From contig JACZZP010000014.1 of assembly GCA_015183035.1 (NCBI GenBank), positions 1,116,001-1,180,000 of the forward strand: a stretch of 64,000 nucleotides of DNA. The letters run 5' to 3'. Position numbers and translations under genes: made by a program. The notes under the pieces were generated by a model, which was not told where the DNA came from, ran no database searches, and was given only the letters and a program-made list of their open reading frames with translations. Origin of the DNA: Meloidogyne chitwoodi. Lineage: Eukaryota; Nematoda; Chromadorea; Rhabditida; Meloidogynidae. Shown in pieces: positions 26,965 to 40,071 of this stretch (position 1 is the stretch's first letter; every line of letters starts with the position of its first letter).

Positions 26965-29341
26965 TTTTAATTTATTTTTATTCTAAAATAAATATTAAAA
27001 TTAAAAAAATTAAACTTAAATTTAATTCAAATAAATTTTTAATTTAAAAGATTATATTTATAAATAAATATCTATTTTAAATATTTAATTTTTATGTTTC
27101 TATATTTTAATTTAAAAAGTGAAAATTTATTTTATAAAAAAAATTTATAAATTTATTTTTAATAAAAAGTAATTATATAGTAAATTAAAAAGAAAAAAAA
27201 TTAATAATTTTAAATAAATTAAAGACTTCCTTTTTAATTAAATTAAAAAAATTTTGTTTAAAAAAAATATTTGGTTAAATTTATTATTTAAAAATAAAAA
27301 AAACTTTTTTAGAATTTAATAATAATTAAAATAAAATTAAAATTAAAAATATAAAATAATTCTATTTTTATTTTCCTTAATTATTTTTAATATATTGCGT
27401 GTGAAATTTTTTTCTATTTTTTGGTTTGTTTTTGCGTGATTTTAAAAAAATTTAAAAATTAAAATAAATATTTTTATTTTATTCATTGTTAAATATGGAA
27501 ATTATAAATTAAATTATTTTTTTATAAAAATTAAACAAAAATATTAATTATATAAATTATTAATCTTTAAAATAAAAATATTTTCTTTTGAAATTAACGG
27601 AAATTGTGAGAAAATTATTTAATTTTTTATTTATTAATGTTATTATGTTTTGAGATAAAGGTTTTCTAAAAATAAAAAATAAATAAATATTTATTGCAAA
27701 ATAAAATAATAATAATATGACCTTTCTTTATTAAAAATAAATATTTATTTATTTTAAAAAAATAATTATTTTTTTCATTTAAATTGCAGTTTATATTATT
27801 AAAATAAAAAAATGTTTTAAAGAATTTATGTTTCAGCTTAAAGTTTATATTTTAAAATAAAAAATGTTTTTTTAATGGTTAAATATATTTTTTGGTTGAT
27901 TGGTTAAAATAAAAGAAATTTAAAATAAATATAAATATTTTTATTTTGATGGCAAAAATTATTATTATTTTAAATTTATAATTAAAATAAAGGAAACTTA
28001 ACCAGACTTTTTTTTTTTTAATTAAAAAAAATAATATATTTTAATTAAATACTAATTGAATAAAATATTGTATCATAAATATATTTTAATATTTTAAGTT
28101 CTTTAATCTTTTAATTTTTTTATAAAAATTTTTTAAGAATATTAAAATAAAAATATTTTATAAATAAATATAAATTAACACATTAATTTTAAATTATAAG
28201 AAATATTAAATTTTAAAGTATTTATAAATCCTTTAAATATATATTCTGATGCCTTAAACTTTTACTAATTATTTAGGGAAATAATTAAAATATTTTTTTG
28301 TTATTATTTTAAATAAATGCCCTATTGGATAATAATTAATTATTAAAAAAACAATTAAAAATACTAATAAATTATCGTAAAAACAAAGAAGAAAAAATTG
28401 GTATAATAATTTCTCTACACATTTTATTTAAATTAATTATTATATCCCAATTAGAATTTATTATTTTTAAAAAATACCTAAATAAATTTTAATATTTTTT
28501 TTAATTTTTATTAACTATTTTTAATAAAAAATTTTAAAATTTATTTTTTAATATTTTAAACAAAAGAGTATTAATTAATTAATTAATTGTCTAAATAAAA
28601 CTAAAAATAATTTTTCATTTTTTAAATAAATAATTTAGCAAAAAAAAATTAAATATTTATTCTCTTTTTTGAAAAAAATATTTTTTTCTGAATCCATTTT
28701 AGACGTGAGAAATAAATAAATAAATAATAAATAAATAAATAAATGTGAGTATTTCTCTTTTAAGAAGAGACAACAACACTTCCGGCCAATTAGAAAACAA
28801 AAAATAGAGGAAGAAAAGAAAATATATAGTTGCTAATTAAAATATTATAAATAATAAATTAGTTTCAAATTGCAATATTTATTTTACTTTATTATTTATT
28901 TATTTGTGAATTTATTTTTATTGAAACGAAGAGATTTGTTGAATTTTTAAAAAAAAGAAAATATTTAAAAATAAATTAAAATACTGTTTATATTAATAAA
29001 ACAAAAGACTATATAATTTAATAAATATAAACAACCAAACTAACCATAATAATATATTTTATTTAATAATAATAATAATATATCCAATTAATTTAATGTT
29101 ATATTTTTGTTTTTTTTAAATTCATTTCCTTTCTTTTAATAAAAAACAAAAACAAAATTAAATTAAATTAAGTTTTTTTAAATAAATAATAATCTAAATT
29201 AAATAAAAATAAAAAACACATTTCTTTTAATATTTTATAATATTCTGACAAAAGTTTAAAATAATAAAAAAACATTTATTTTTTCAAATTAATTACAAAT
29301 ATATTTTAAATTAATAAAAACATAAAATTAATATATTTAAT
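26965..29341. other. Intergenic region between the two neuropeptide genes
   Basis: No genes are seen in 2.4 kb. It is almost pure A/T with many short palindromes such as TTAATTAA. It presumably holds the promoter of precursor A and the 3' flank of precursor B. Confidence 0.5.
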
Positions 29342-29895
29342 TATTTTCCAAATCCTATATTAAATAAATTTCGGTCAAGTCTTTTATTAAAAATATTATC
29401 AGGAGAAGATAAAAAACGTCTTTGTTGTTTTAATTGTCGAACAATTTGATATGGCATAATTGATTTATCCAAATTAAAAAACATCGGAATTGAAATTATT
29501 TTTTGCTTAAAAATAAATTTTAAAATTAAAAAAAATAAAATATAATGTTATTAATTTATATAAAATAATATTTATAAAATCTTTGAAAATTAATTTAAAT
29601 TTTTATATAAAAATACCATTTTTGGAATTTTTTTAATTTGTTGTTTTTGCTGTTCTTTTTCATTTAAAAAATAAGATCTTTTTCCAAAACTCATTCTAAA
29701 TGAATTTTTATCAATAAGTGACCAATTAGATGAAGGAGAATTAATTGTTTTTTGATTTCTTTTACCAAAACTCATTCTAAAAGCATTTTTATCTATATTA
29801 GAATATTTTTCAATTTGTGATGAAAAAGAATTTCCAAAAGAAAATATTAAAATAATTTCAATAAAAAATAAACCAAAAAAATTAAAGAAGCTCAT
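29342..29895 (-). CDS. nlp-1: NLP-1-like neuropeptide precursor B (canonical copy)
   Basis: Exons: 29895-29617 and 29505-29342 (TAA). A hydrophobic signal peptide (MSFFNFFGLFFIEIILIF) is followed by two FRMSF-amide peptides with Gly-Lys-Arg processing sites: NIDKNAFRMSFGKR and LIDKNSFRMSFGKR. The second exon ends KRLDRNLFNIGFGK, identical to the end of precursor A. The cores match C. elegans NLP-1 (MDANAFRMSF-amide and relatives), a neuropeptide made in sensory neurons and sensed by a GPCR. The exon structure is the same as in copy A, with one phase-0 intron between the paired FRMSF peptides and the C-terminal peptide. This indicates tandem duplication. No dibasic site precedes the first peptide. 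Confidence 0.88.
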
Positions 29896-31155
29896 TTTTG
29901 TTAAACAAATATTTTTATTTTTTTTAAATTTATCTAAAAAATTTTAAATAAATATATTTTAAAAAATAAAATTAAATAAAAAATCTTCTAATTAATTTTA
30001 CTAAATTTTAGCAAATATATTTAAATACAAAATAAAATGGCAAAAGAATAAAATAGTTAATATATAGGTAAATAAAGCTTTATTAATCTTTTATTTAATT
30101 ATATACTTTTAATTAATAATTATAAATATAAAATTATAAGTAATTTAGACCTCTCATATTATTAAATAAATTAAATCTTTCAAAAAAAAAATTAAAGGAG
30201 AAAATAAAATAAAAAAGAATGTCAAATAATAAATATATTGCGTGCCATATTCTTTGAGTAAAATAATTCTCACAAACTTTGAATATTTATTATTAACATT
30301 ACAATATTTTAATGAACTTTTATATTTTAATAATATAATTAAGTCATTTGGGATTTTTTTTTAGTTATAAAAAAAAAAGATTTATAAACAAAATACCTTT
30401 GGGTAATTATTTTTTTTTATTTTTGGTTTAAAAAAATAATTATTTTTTAAATAATAATTTCAGAAAATTATATGGTTAAAAAAGAAAATTACCGGTTAAA
30501 ATAAAATGTAAAAGATAAGGCGTGGGTTGAAGTATTGTGTTATTTTTATGGGAAAATGAAGAAATAAAATTTAAAAAAAAAGAAAAAAATTTTAAAAAAT
30601 AATGAATAAAAAGAAAAGAGGATTTTTATTATTATTTTATAAATTTAATCCTTATTTATGCCAATCGTCATTTTGTTAAGGGAAGGAAACCGCAAGGGAT
30701 TTTATGGATTTTAAAAGAGAATGAAAAGTATGAAAATTAATTTTAATGTACTTTTATTATATTTTTAATTTTTTTATATTATTATTAAAAATTATAATTA
30801 AATATTTAATATATAAATCTATTTTATAATAAAATAATTATTTATTAATTAATCTGTTAAATAAAATAATTATTAAAAAAATAAATTTAACAAAAAGTAC
30901 TTTAACAAAAATTGTAAAATTTTATAGGTAAATTCATAATCGCGACAATTTTTTGATTATGCAATGTTAATTAAAATAAAAAGAAATTTGAAAATAAAAT
31001 TTTATTTTATTTAAATAACCAAATCTCATTAAATATTTATGGGCAATTAATTAAATATTTACTCAAATACATACATAAGACTCTAATATTAATTAGAGTT
31101 TGACATACATATTTTTAATTAATTTTGAAGATATTTTATTTTTTTTAATTAAAAA
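29896..31155. other. Intergenic AT-rich DNA
   Basis: Nothing supported. A slightly GC-richer patch lies at about 30656-30725. This region must contain divergent promoters for precursor B and the hydrolase gene. Confidence 0.5.
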
Positions 31156-32196
31156 ATGGAACCAAAAATTATTCAACTTAAACATGAATATTTTGATAAA
31201 ATTGATAATACTGTTCTTGAAGGATTTCTTTGTTTTCCAGAGTAATTTTTTATTAAAATTATTAGATTTTATCTTAAAATTAGTAGCAAACTTTTTCCCA
31301 ATTCTCCAAGACCTGCAATATTAATTTGTCATGCTTTTGGAGGACTTGAAAATTTTGAAGAAGAAAAATGTCGAAAAGTTGCTAAAGTTGGTAAAATAAA
31401 TTATTTTTTAAAAAATTAAAAAAAAGCTTGGATTTATTACATTTGCTATTGATTTATATGGAAAAGGCAAAAGAGGTCAAACTTTAGAAGAAAATATGGC
31501 TCTTCTAAAACCTTTTCTTGAGGATAGAACTGATTTATTAAGGCGAAGGCTTCTTTATGGATTAGAAACATTAAAGTTGAATTCATCTGTTGACAAAGAA
31601 AATGTTTTAATTTTTATAGGATTTAATTTTAATTATATTTTTTTTAAAAGATTGCTGTAATTGGCTTTTGTTTTGGTGGTCTTTGTGCATTAGATTTAGC
31701 CAGAATAAATATTGGAATAAAAATAGCTGTTAGTTTTCATGGGTCTTTTACACCTTTGCCTGATCAACCAGAACCGGAAAAAGAATTACCAATTCAAGCT
31801 AGTATTTTAATTTGCCATGGTGATGCCGACACGCATATTCCACATGAAAAAGTTTTTTTAATTTTTTTAATTTAAATATAATTTTTATTAAAGTGTATAT
31901 CTGTAATGGAAGAAATGAGAGCAAGAAAAGCAGATTGGCAATTTATTATTTATGGGAATGCTAAACATTCATTCACTGATAAAAGTAAGAATTCTTTGGA
32001 TATTTTAATTAAATTGTATTCGTTAATAAAAGTACTAAATATATGTGAATAACCAATCTCTAACCAGAAAAATATAACTTTATATATAGGATTGGAAGAT
32101 TCTACACGTGAAGGTGTTGGCTATAATAAAGAGGCAGATAATCGTTCATGGGCAGCGATGCTGGCCTTATTCAAAGAAAAGTTTGGAATTCCATGA
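31156..32196 (+). CDS. Dienelactone hydrolase-family alpha/beta hydrolase
   Basis: Exons: 31156-31241, 31284-31386, 31427-31603, 31651-31851, 31894-31984, 32090-32196 (254 aa). The fold starts with the oxyanion segment RPAILICHAFGGLE, then the strand ITFAIDLYGKGKRG. The nucleophile motif is VIGFCFGGLCALDLA, with Cys as in dienelactone hydrolases rather than Ser. The acid is in CHGDADTHIP and the histidine in NAKHSFTDK. All three catalytic residues are therefore present. Cytosolic hydrolysis of small lactone or ester substrates is the family role; the natural nematode substrate is unknown. The start of exon 2 could instead be at 31266, and the donor of exon 2 (GTTGGT) was chosen because the more usual GTAAAA 4 bp later breaks the frame. 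The gene is convergent with LDH. Confidence 0.88.
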
Positions 32197-32349
32197 AGGT
32201 TTTAAGGCCTAACATAAGAGAATAAAATATTTTTAGTTAAATAATTTAAAACTAATTTATATGACAGATAAATAGAAATCAAGCTCACAATAAGAATTTA
32301 GATTTAAAGAGATTTATAATTTATTTTTAGCAACTATTCTTCCCTTAAT

Positions 32350-33691
<1,342 letters not shown>

Positions 33692-34784
33692 ATTTTTTAA
33701 TTTTAAAAATGTTATAATCTTAAAACAAATTTTATAAAAGAAGTTTAAGGAAGCAAAAAAATGCAATTAACATAAAAAAGGAATTAAATAAAAATATTCA
33801 AGTTTTTAATTTTTCACAGTATTCAAGATCTGGCGAAATGCCCATGAAAATTTTTAAATCTCCAATGAGTGATTTTTAAAAAAGTTCATCGAAATGCTTT
33901 ACTTAAAAGAATTTTTTAAGATTGATATTTAATAAAAACAAATGTACTAAAATAGATGAACTAATATTTTTAATTTGTTTACATAATTGTTTGCATTTTT
34001 TAGTTCCTTTTCTAATCGATTAGTAATAAGAAAGCAAAAATTAAAATTCGTAATCTTAAAAAACTTTTAAAATAAATACTATGCTTTAGATTTTAGTTTT
34101 TAAAGCAAATAAGGTGTGATTCTTACCTTCAACAAAAGTTCCTTTTTATTTATGGGTTCACGTTATCGTTCTTTGCATTCGCGAAATTTTAAAAGAAGAA
34201 AAAGAAATGAAATGCAAAATGTATGAGGGTTACTCATTACTGCCAGGCGCATCTGGACGTTTCTCCAACAAAAAAATATAAAAAATGTATATAGGTATGT
34301 TAGAGAAAAGCATTAAAGGGATATATTGTAAGCTTAGGTGGTTGGCCACAAAGTACTAGCATAGAGAACACCTCAAAAATTATGTAGAAATCCAGAGAAC
34401 ATTAAGTGCAATAAAAAGAAATAAATTTATTTCAAAGATATGGTTATAAAATTAAAGTTTAAAAATCTTTTTTTATCGAAAAAATTTAAATAAACTAGCG
34501 AAGTTGGTCGCTCACTAGCAAAAAATAAACAAAAAAACTGAAATAGCCTGATCAATAAAATACTACAAAATAAACATTTCCAAAAAACAAAACACGTGAA
34601 TAAAAATAAACGAACTTAGGTATGTAACAAAATAATTGGTCAAAAAATTTCTTAACCAAAACACACATTGCTATAAAAACAACAACAGCTTAGCTCAAAG
34701 ACGCCAACGAAAAATAAAAAAGAAATAATAAAAGAGGTCGCCCACCCATCATCCCTACCTCCCTTACCGCCATAAAACCATAGA
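33692..34784. other. Intergenic, partly GC-richer
   Basis: This is upstream of LDH. The part from 34100 is less AT-rich than average. It contains a tiny basic ORF at 34151-34225 (MGSRYRSLHSRNFKRRK...) and a hairpin-like CTAGCGA...TCGCTCACTAG near 34495-34518. No gene is supported. Confidence 0.45.
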
Positions 34785-34922
34785 AGCGTAGCCTCAGCCA
34801 CCACCGTAGCGTAGCCTCAGCCACCACCGTAGCGTAGCCTCAGCCACCACCGTAGCGTAGCCTCAGCCACCACCGTAGCGTAGCCTCAGCCACCACCGTA
34901 GCGTAGCCTCAGCCACCACCGC
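34785..34922. repeat. 23-bp GC-rich minisatellite, six tandem copies
   Basis: Six head-to-tail copies of a 23-bp unit start at 34785, 34808, 34831, 34854, 34877 and 34900. Each begins AGCGTAGCCTCAGCC. The copies are identical apart from the last base of the final copy. The unit is strongly GC-rich in an AT-rich neighbourhood. A 23-bp period would shift frame each copy, so it is not coding. Confidence 0.95.
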
Positions 34923-35167
34923 AATCCGACCACCACCACTAAAAATGATGAGAAAATAAGCGCTTTATATAGTATAATACTTAGACATTTTTAATTCATC
35001 TTATTTTGGAATATTAAAAATTATTTCTTCAAAATTCAAGCAAATTAATATAAGTAATATACCTTTATAGTTATAATTTAAAAATAGAAAATAAATATAA
35101 TTTTAATAAAATTAAACTTATAATAAAAAAATATTTTTATTTATTAAAATACTTATATTTATTACAT
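34923..35167. other. Short intergenic stretch downstream of TMEM138
   Basis: AT-rich sequence with no feature beyond the minisatellite edge. Confidence 0.5.
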
Positions 35168-35783
35168 TTAATTATCAATAATACGTTTTCCTATCTTTTT
35201 TAACAACCATTCAGATTCACTATGATATTTTGGATCGCTAAGCATCAGAACAGTTCTTTTGTAGAAAAAATAATAGAAAATTGCAACTAAATTTATTTAA
35301 TTTTTTTTAATTTAAATTAAACTTTTACCAGTCCTTTGCAATAAAAATAATAATGTTGTTGTTGTTTTCCATTCATTATAATTATTTTTATTATTTAATA
35401 ACAACCAATTATCTTTTAAAGAAAAGAAATGAAATAAAATAGATAAAGCTAAATAAAGAAATGCAATTAAAATAGAACAGCTAAATCTGCGCAATAAATG
35501 ACCAATAAGACCAGCTTGAAATACAAAAGTTGAAGAAAAACGGATAGCAAGTCCAAGGATTGCTAATACTTGAAGTGTGTCTTGAAGCCTTAAATTTGGA
35601 AAATGAAAAAATAATTAATTTTTTTTTCAATTTATTTGAAAATTATTTTCTTTTTATTATTTAAAAAATTAATAAAATTACATACAAAATAAGCATTAAT
35701 TTAACATTATTATCGTAATATAAAAGAGAATTAGCAGCATTAAATAATAAATCTAAAGGAAGTGCTAATAACAAAAAAAACAT
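35168..35783 (-). CDS. tmem138: TMEM138 homologue, ciliary transition-zone membrane protein
   Basis: Exons: 35783-35686, 35588-35329, 35286-35168 (158 aa; human TMEM138 is 162 aa). Four hydrophobic segments are present, as in the family. Diagnostic matches are TFVFQAGL after the second helix, YLALSILFHF in the third helix and, at the C-terminal end, YFFYKRTVLMLSDPKYH followed by WLLKK. Vertebrate TMEM138 is needed for transport to and assembly of the cilium and is mutated in Joubert syndrome. In nematodes only sensory neurons are ciliated, so expression should be neuronal. A perfect RFX X-box lies 62 bp upstream of the start codon, consistent with control by DAF-19. The start is the first ATG of the first hydrophobic exon. 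No acceptor links it to the upstream mini-ORF at 35852. Confidence 0.9.
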
Positions 35784-35844
35784 TTTTATTAATATTTTAT
35801 AATATTTTTATTGTAAAAAGAAATTAACATTTATATTAAGAGTT

Positions 35845-35858
35845 GTTGTCATAGAAAC
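35845..35858. promoter_or_regulatory. X-box (RFX/DAF-19 binding site) of TMEM138
   Basis: GTTGTCATAGAAAC matches the nematode X-box consensus GTHNYYATRRNAAC at all 14 positions. It lies 62-75 bp before the TMEM138 start codon, the usual distance for ciliary genes in C. elegans. Confidence 0.8.
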
Positions 35859-36000
35859 AAACTAAAAAAATATTTAAATTTTTTAATATTGAAAAGAAAA
35901 ACAAATTTCCTCTTATAACATTTTTAAAATTGTTATTAGATTAATTATTTAATTTTTTTCAATAAAATATTATTTCCAAATTTATATTAGTATTTTAAAT

Positions 36001-36534
36001 GGTAATTCCAAGGCTTCCCCCCCCCTATTTTTCATTTTTTTATTTTTTTCATTTTTGCATTATTTTTTCCTCTGTTTTTGCTTCGGGCAAGTAGAAAGGA
36101 TCAATTTTTTGGTAAATAACATTCATGATAAATGTGAAAAAAGTATATTCTCATTTATTTATCAATATTTTATCAATATGGATCAACTTAAAACATTTAA
36201 TTCTATTGCTCTGCATGAAAAACTACGTTTCGACAACAATTTCGATGCATGGCTCGTACTAAATACGAAGAGTTGCAGTTCGAAACCGGAATTAGTCAAA
36301 CAACACTACCGAACTGGTTGAATTTTTTCAGAGATGTGTTCAAATGTATTTATAATTTTTGGCACCATGTTTCATTATTTTATCCTTGTGAACGTACTGA
36401 ATAAAAATTAAACCTTTTTTGATTAAGTTTGCTATAAGCAAAAACAGAGGAAAAAATAATGCAAAAATGAAAAAAATAAAAAAATGAAAAAATAGGGGGG
36501 GGGGGGGGGGGGGGGGGGAAGCCTTGGTATTACC
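36001..36534. mobile_element. Decayed DNA transposon with 8-bp target duplication (Merlin-like candidate)
   Basis: The ends are inverted repeats of about 75-90 bp starting GGTAAT(T/A)CCAAGGCTTCC at the left, with the reverse complement at the right. The flanks carry the same 8 bp, TTTTAAAT, at 35993-36000 and 36535-36542. The interior keeps a broken transposase-like fragment. The arms differ by a homopolymer: nine C at the left, about 24 G at the right. The 8-bp duplication plus an ISXO2-like helix-turn-helix remnant point to the Merlin superfamily; hAT remains possible. Confidence 0.8.
36179..36404 (+). pseudogene. Transposase remnant, frameshifted
   Basis: One frame runs MDQLKTFNSIALHEKLRF and stops. 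A shift of frame near 36260 gives EELQFETGISQTTLPNWLNF and then FRDVF, ending at the TAA at 36402. The pattern of 'TGIS..T...W.NF.R.V' resembles the N-terminal helix-turn-helix of ISXO2-like transposases common in nematode Merlin elements. Only this short part is left, so it cannot encode an active enzyme. Confidence 0.5.
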
Positions 36535-36542
36535 TTTTAAAT

Positions 36543-37562
36543 TGAATTAAAAAACAAAGAATACAAATGTCTTTTAAAGTAAATATTTCCCAAATTAATT
36601 ATATAGTTATTTCTTTTTGAAGAACAAAATGGAATTCTTCTTCTTTTGTCTAATTATTTTATATTTATTTTAACAAAAATATATTAAAAAATAAAATTAT
36701 AAAAAATTTAATTGTTCAAAACTCAACTAAAAATAAAATCAAAAATTATACATTAAACAAATTAAACATTTTTTTCTAAATTTAAATCTTTCTTTTTTTA
36801 ACTTAATTAAATGTTAAATATAATAATTGAACCATAAAAATACTTTTAATTTCAAAAATAAATTTTTTGCAAATAAATATTTATAAAATTTATTTTATTT
36901 TTTTAAACTAATTTTAAAATAATTTAAATTTTTTAACATTTTTCTACTTATAAAAACCCTTTTTTTATTTTTAACAAAAAGAATATTTACCTAAAAAAAA
37001 TATTTAGTCTGAAGATTGTTATTTATTTTCTTTTATTAATTAATGATAAAAAGAGTTGAAAAAAAAAAATAAATCATAAAATTAAATAAATTAATAATTC
37101 TCTTTTTATTTTATTTTAATTCTCCCCTATTATTGCACATGATTGTCTACAGGGAAAATGGATCATTTAAAAAAATAAAAAATTATTAATTTTTTATTTA
37201 AAAATTGAGAAAAATCTTTAAAAGAAATAATGAATAAAAAAACAAAATTTAAATATTTTATATAATATTTTTTTTTTATTTGGCAAAACAAAAATGAAAA
37301 ATTAGGTAAAAAATGTGACGCAAAATTATTTATTAATAATTATATATACAAAAAATAACCAATAAATAACATAAATGCTCTAAAAAGGAAGATGGCAGTT
37401 TTTATTATAAAGTTTAATTAAAAGGTTCTCTAAAGATTAATTAATTCCGATTATTTTACGTAGGGTCTTTTTATATGCAAATAAAATTAAATTTAATAAA
37501 AATTAAAATAAATATATAAAAAAGAGCATTTATTTGTATTTTTTAATGAATTCCTATTAATT
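36543..37562. other. Intergenic AT-rich DNA
   Basis: No gene, RNA or repeat is recognised in about 1 kb. It is 3' flank of the CAP gene. Confidence 0.5.
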
Positions 37563-39408
37563 TTATGTAGCTAAACATTGTACAGATTGTATATTATTAT
37601 TATTATTTTCTATAGGTAATACATTTTCATCAAAACTACGTTCACTAATTTGTCTATTTCCTGGAGGGTCATATCTTAAAACTACATAAAATATCCATGC
37701 TTGTCCTCTTCCAGGAGGCATACAGCCCCATCCTGCAGGTTGTGGAATTATTGAAACACCAATTCCAATTTTATTTGTATCTCTCCAAAGCATTTGAGTA
37801 AAATGTCCGTGCCTGGCAGCAACAAAACGAGCAGAACGCCTATAATCTCTTCCTTCAATATAAAATGTTCTAACTGTTGCTTCAGCCATTGTTTCAGGAT
37901 CAGAAAGTAAAGGTAATAATGTTGAATAAAAAAATAAACTTTCACCAAATCTGTTCAAAAAACAAATTTAAAAAAGTAAAAAATAAAGGGAATAAATACC
38001 TTTGTTGAGATTCATGTGTTAAACAAGCAGATTGACGAGAAACAGAATCAGCCCAACGTTTAGCAGCAATCTCACAAGCTCCATCTTGAAATAAATCATT
38101 TGTACCATGCAATCTTCTATAACGATTGTGTGATTCTATAATCTAAAGAAGGAAAAACAAATTTTTAAAATTTAATACATTCTAAGACACAAATGTTGGA
38201 AGGTGGAGGAATCAGATAATTAAAAAAAAAATGTTAAAAATTAAAATATTTTCTAATTTTAGAAAATAAAAAAATTATTCAAACTTTTTATAAAAATATA
38301 TTAAAAATGAGACAGCGGGATATTAAAATTAATTATTTAAACTTTGTCAATTTATTAAAAAATATGTTGAAAATTAAAAAAAAACATAAAAAATATTTTA
38401 TTTAAATTTAAATATATATAATTACATTAAATTTACCGCTCTTTTAAAATGTGCAACATCAAATTGCTGTGGATGAATACGTTTAATTGATGCATCATTC
38501 ATAATAAAACGTCTTATTTGGTTAGACTATAATTTAATTAATTTATTTTTTATTAAAAAAACTTACATCCCATCCCATTTTTGTTATCATTTGACATAAT
38601 GGAAGTCCAAGTGTTGGAGAAGGTAAAATAGCTAAAGGACTACCTCTTACTTTTTCAAATATTTGTCTATTTTTATTTGCAAAAATTCGGAATCTTGTTA
38701 CTTTTTTTGGTTTCCATGTCCAATAGTTCCATTTTTTTATTTTTGTTGTTATTACTGATCGTTTATTTATTGGATGATGAATTTGAATTAAATATGGAAT
38801 TCTAAATTATATTTTTTTAATATTTTTTAAATTTATCATTACTTTATTATATTTTTTGAAATATTTAAAGCAATATATCCATTATTTTTATTGTAATTAA
38901 TTTGATAATATTCTGGATATGTTAAAGGCCAATTATTTTCAAAGTTAGCTAATCGAAGATAAAAAGAAGAATTATCCTTGAAAAAATTATTAAATATTTT
39001 TTTTTATAAAATATTTACATTAAAAGAGAAGAATTGCTGAAAAATTAATGAAGATAATTTTTGATCTGTTGATAATTCCAATATATTAGTTTTACAATTA
39101 CAAGAACTTATATTTAAATTATTTGATAATAAATATGAAGGGCAAATACATAAACTATAAATAAATATAAAAATTAAAAATCATCAAGAAATTTGCAAAT
39201 GCCCAATATGGATATTTAAAATTAAAAAATACCTAAATTGGATAATTATTTGAGATAATCTTTCTTTTAATAATTTATAACAACTTTCATTACATTTTAA
39301 TTCAATCAAAATTTCTAAAAATTTAGTCGTTTCTATTTGAACTAATATAAAATAAAATAATAATTGAAGCAATAAAAGTGCAGTGAATGAAGAAATTAGG
39401 GAAATCAT
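37563..39408 (-). CDS. Secreted CAP/SCP-domain protein with N-terminal extension
   Basis: Exons: 39408-39233, 39154-39019, 38976-38843, 38801-38567, 38526-38437, 38142-38000, 37950-37563 (433 aa). A hydrophobic N-terminus (SSFTALLLLQLLFYFILV) acts as signal peptide or anchor. Residues ~35-95 hold six Cys (ELKCNESC, then SLCICPSY and SSCNCK), a small disulphide-rich module. Residues ~100-240 are an unassigned region. The CAP (SCP/TAPS) domain starts at ESHNRYRRLHG, has the CAP1 signature HGHFTQMLWRD and the CAP2-like GWGCMPPGRG...YDPPGN. CAP proteins of parasitic nematodes include venom-allergen-like effectors. However, the domain here is closer to the GAPR-1-like type, and the long extension argues against a simple effector. 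Its function is unknown. Confidence 0.85.
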
Positions 39409-39538
39409 TTTTTGAGTAAAATAATAATAAAAAGTGTTAATAAACGGCTGAAAAATATATAAACCTATTCACTCAATTTTATAACAAAAATTAAAAAAGG
39501 CTGCGCAACTGAATGGGCGTATATATTTTTTTAATTTT

Positions 39539-39554
39539 GTGCAATTAATTGCAC
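39539..39554. promoter_or_regulatory. 16-bp perfect palindrome upstream of the CAP gene
   Basis: GTGCAATTAATTGCAC is its own reverse complement and lies 130 bp before the CAP start codon. It could be a dimeric (homeodomain or bZIP type) binding site; no factor can be named. Confidence 0.35.
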
Positions 39555-40071
39555 AGTTTTTTTCAAGTAACCTACGCTAATACTACATCAATTTAAAGTT
39601 GTAGAAAATTTCCCCGAAACGTCTTTGTTTTGCTTTTGTCTTTCTTTTCCGGTGATAAAAAAAAGTTTAAAATGAGTATTTTTTAATTTATAAAAGAATT
39701 AACTAATAATATTACACAAATAATATTTAAAATAATTTGACTTGAGATTTTTTAATAAAATAATTTAAGATAATCTTTTTATTCCCAATTATAAGGTAAA
39801 TGGTCTTTTAATTAAAGTGGCTCACAACTTAAGCCAAAAATAGCAAAGATGCTTATATGTATATATAAACAAAGAGTTACCGTTAATAAATTATAAGTAT
39901 TAAATTATAATTTGTTAAATTATTTTGATAAAAATCATCATACATTTTATATTAAATCATGGATGGGAAGGACAAAAATCAAAGTAAAAGTACAAAAAAT
40001 TTTATTTAAAAGTACATAAGGTACAAAATTTTTCAAATAAAAGTAAACTCAAAATTTTATTTAAAAAATTT

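Noticed and set aside
33692..33766. N-terminal extension of LDH (MHFFASLNFF...)
   Set aside because: It would add a hydrophobic stretch absent from cytosolic LDH; the standard start at 33691 is preferred.
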